A DNA stretch of 64,000 nucleotides from Prinia subflava (taxonomy: Eukaryota > Chordata > Aves > Passeriformes > Cisticolidae): the NCBI RefSeq assembly GCF_021018805.1, contig NC_086247.1:122747094-122811093 (forward strand), written 5' to 3'. This document shows positions 63,471 through 64,000 of this stretch, one piece after another; the first letter of the stretch is position 1, and each line of letters opens with the position of its first letter. The notes below the pieces were generated by a model. The model did no database searches and was not told the origin of the DNA. It saw only the letters and a program-made list of their open reading frames with translations. The translations under genes and the position numbers were made by a program.

Positions 63471-64000
63471 GTTCTGTGCTCAGACTGCACTGCACAAGGC
63501 TAAGCACACTCAAACAACCAAAGTGCTTTTCCCCTCTCTTTGTCTGCCTAAAGTCCAACACTGCATGGCTTGTTTCCTCCTGATTGTGAATCTGGCTTCT
63601 GTAATTTTTCTGCCATTATTTTGGCCAGCAACACTTTCCTGTGAGATGATGCTCAAATATTTCCCCATATGAGAAGGCTTTGGGAGCCTTAGCTGTCCAA
63701 ATTCATATCATCTCTGCCTCCATAGCCCCCTTTACCCATCCCATGTACCCTGCAGGCAGAGAGATAGCAGGCCAGGCAGAAAGATTCCCTGAACAGGGGT
63801 TCTTTAAACTCCCTGCTTTACACGGGCTTGTCGAGCTTTAGAGAGCCAGTATCTTTCAGAAAGCATTATATCTAAGAAAGGGGGAAAAATACAACTATTA
63901 AAAACGCACATACACTGCTGGCACTGTTGTGACAGCCAGCAGTATCAGCGTCAGTCAATTATCTTCACAAATGCCTCTTGTGCTAATGAGCACTCACAAA
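63471..64000. other. Unique non-coding sequence to window end
   Basis: Nothing recognisable. A 69-codon frame (63463-63672) begins within the CpG micro-cluster and shows no known domain. Confidence 0.6.

Overview
This window looks like avian nuclear DNA from a gene-poor region, either intergenic or deep intronic. The identification rests on at least three CR1 retrotransposon 3' ends, the dominant LINE of birds, recognisable by the TCATAGAAT / TCACAGAAT terminal motif and the CR1 3' block in minus-strand orientation at about 4006-4476, 7560-7975 and 21492-22230. A shorter piece lies at 35938-36014 and a doubtful plus-strand scrap near 13985-14026. I see no SINEs, no recognisable LTR retroelements and no bacterial features. 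The order or species cannot be fixed by eye.

I found no protein-coding gene I can defend. The only very long open frames, up to 885 codons on both strands, lie in two low-complexity tandem arrays that lack stop codons by composition. The other open frames are 60-154 codons, resemble no family I recognise and have the length expected by chance in non-coding DNA.

Layout: 1-25 kb is AT-rich unique sequence with three CR1 copies, a perfect 12-bp hairpin (988-1017), a divergent pair of CTCF-like motifs that also forms an imperfect palindrome (6762-6807), and a POU/homeodomain-site cluster (about 12360-12480). At 25.28-27.89 kb is a 2.6-kb pentanucleotide array built from GGGAA, GGTTT and GGGGA units. 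From 27.9 to 43.7 kb is mostly featureless sequence with a CR1 scrap, a 52-bp-period duplication and one exon-like segment at 40.9 kb. At 43.74-44.38 kb is a 645-bp uninterrupted polypurine tract made of four successive motifs. From 44.4 to 64 kb there are exon-like segments at 51.48 and 60.19 kb, a conserved-looking block near 53.2-53.9 kb, a 52-nt poly(A) run, the window's only CpG-rich interval (55.89-56.58 kb), and a tiny dense CpG cluster at 63.42 kb.

The most interesting signals are non-coding: the structured G-rich array, the polypurine tract, the solitary CpG-rich interval, the possible boundary element, and three plus-strand exon-like segments whose reading phases happen to be compatible. 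All regulatory and exon calls are inferences from motifs. They need alignment to other birds, RNA-seq or chromatin data.
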